DNA from: an uncultured Eubacteriales bacterium
Lineage (GTDB): Bacteria > Bacillota > Clostridia > Tissierellales > Peptoniphilaceae
Direction: 5' to 3'
NCBI GenBank assembly: GCA_900539225.1
Contig: UQBO01000022.1
Span: 1 to 15,658, forward strand
DNA length: 15,658 nt
A program made the translations under genes and the position numbers. Each line of letters begins with the position of its first letter. The first letter of the stretch is position 1. Below are positions 15,570-15,658 of this stretch, in pieces. Under the pieces are notes generated by a model, which saw nothing but the letters and a program-made list of their open reading frames with translations, ran no database searches and was not told the origin of the DNA.

Positions 15570-15610
15570 AATATCTATTGGGGAGTAAAATACTCAATAG
15601 ATATTTTTTT
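15570..15610 (+). terminator. Second strong hairpin with T tract
   Basis: AATATCTATT (15570-15579) pairs with 15596-15605, and inside it GAGTA (15583-15587) pairs with TACTC (15591-15595) around an AAA loop, leaving a GGG bulge on one side. A run of seven T ends at 15610. It is a backup terminator insulating the next promoter, or the end of a small RNA starting after 15515; no gene is seen in 15516-15569. Confidence 0.65.
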
Positions 15611-15629
15611 GAAAAAATTACAAAAAAAG

Positions 15630-15658
15630 TTGCACTTGCACACATTTTATCCTATACT
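15630..15658 (+). promoter_or_regulatory. Strong sigma-A promoter, probably of an rRNA or tRNA operon beyond the window
   Basis: TTGCAC (15630-15635), a 17-base spacer and TATACT (15653-15658) match the consensus at ten of twelve positions. An A-rich stretch just upstream (15612-15628) looks like an UP element, a feature of stable-RNA promoters. The window ends on the last -10 base, so the transcript is unseen. The stable-RNA assignment is inference from promoter style and the 5S at the other end. Confidence 0.6.

Noticed and set aside
15567..15572. TATAAT before the second hairpin as a promoter
   Set aside because: No -35 hexamer lies 16-18 bases upstream and there is no TG-N extension; transcription would start inside the hairpin arm.
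1..15658. CRISPR array, insertion sequence, prophage or tRNA gene
   Set aside because: No regularly spaced short repeats with unique spacers, no transposase or integrase frame, no phage gene and no cloverleaf was seen on either strand.

Overview
The window looks like chromosomal DNA of a low-GC, anaerobic-type Firmicute. The gene content (ComEC-HolA, a split YjjP/YjjB-type ThrE exporter, SLH and Big_4 surface proteins) and the AT-rich codon use would suit Clostridia/Tissierellia such as the Peptoniphilaceae. That placement is inference from gene types, not from any database match. Standard code applies: TAA, TAG and TGA all end intact or recognisable genes here.

Left end (1-1046): the 3' end of a 5S rRNA and its terminator, then two closely spaced GNAT acetyltransferase genes. 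Each is interrupted by one in-frame TAA where relatives have glutamate, in the same seven-base context CTTTAAG. The second is recognisable as an AAC(6')-type aminoglycoside acetyltransferase. Both are annotated as pseudogenes, apparently young ones because the rest of each frame is intact. A strong hairpin closes this unit and also serves the genes arriving from the other strand.

Middle (1060-5860): minus-strand yjjP-yjjB (a two-subunit amino-acid exporter, translationally coupled), then a short divergent promoter region with an 8-bp inverted repeat touching both promoters, then plus-strand comEC (DNA-uptake channel) overlapping holA (DNA polymerase III delta). A terminator follows holA. The ComEC protein carries an unusual extra C-terminal membrane helix.

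Right part (5861-15515): an AT-rich regulatory region with TTACAAT elements spaced 11 bp apart, then three large exported proteins in one apparent operon: a 1108-residue SLH-anchored protein with Ig-like (Big_4) domains, an 831-residue internalin-like protein with Big_4 domains and two leucine-rich-repeat blocks, and a 1185-residue subtilisin-family (S8) protease with a PA insert, related in layout to lactocepin/C5a peptidase. Only the first has a visible wall anchor. The three plausibly form a surface adhesion/proteolysis module, and this is the most interesting part of the window.

Right end (15516-15658): a second strong hairpin with a T tract, then a near-consensus sigma-A promoter (TTGCAC, 17 bp, TATACT) behind an A-rich tract, cut off by the window edge. 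It resembles an rRNA or tRNA operon promoter. Together with the 5S end at the left this suggests that the segment lies between two stable-RNA operons on the same strand.
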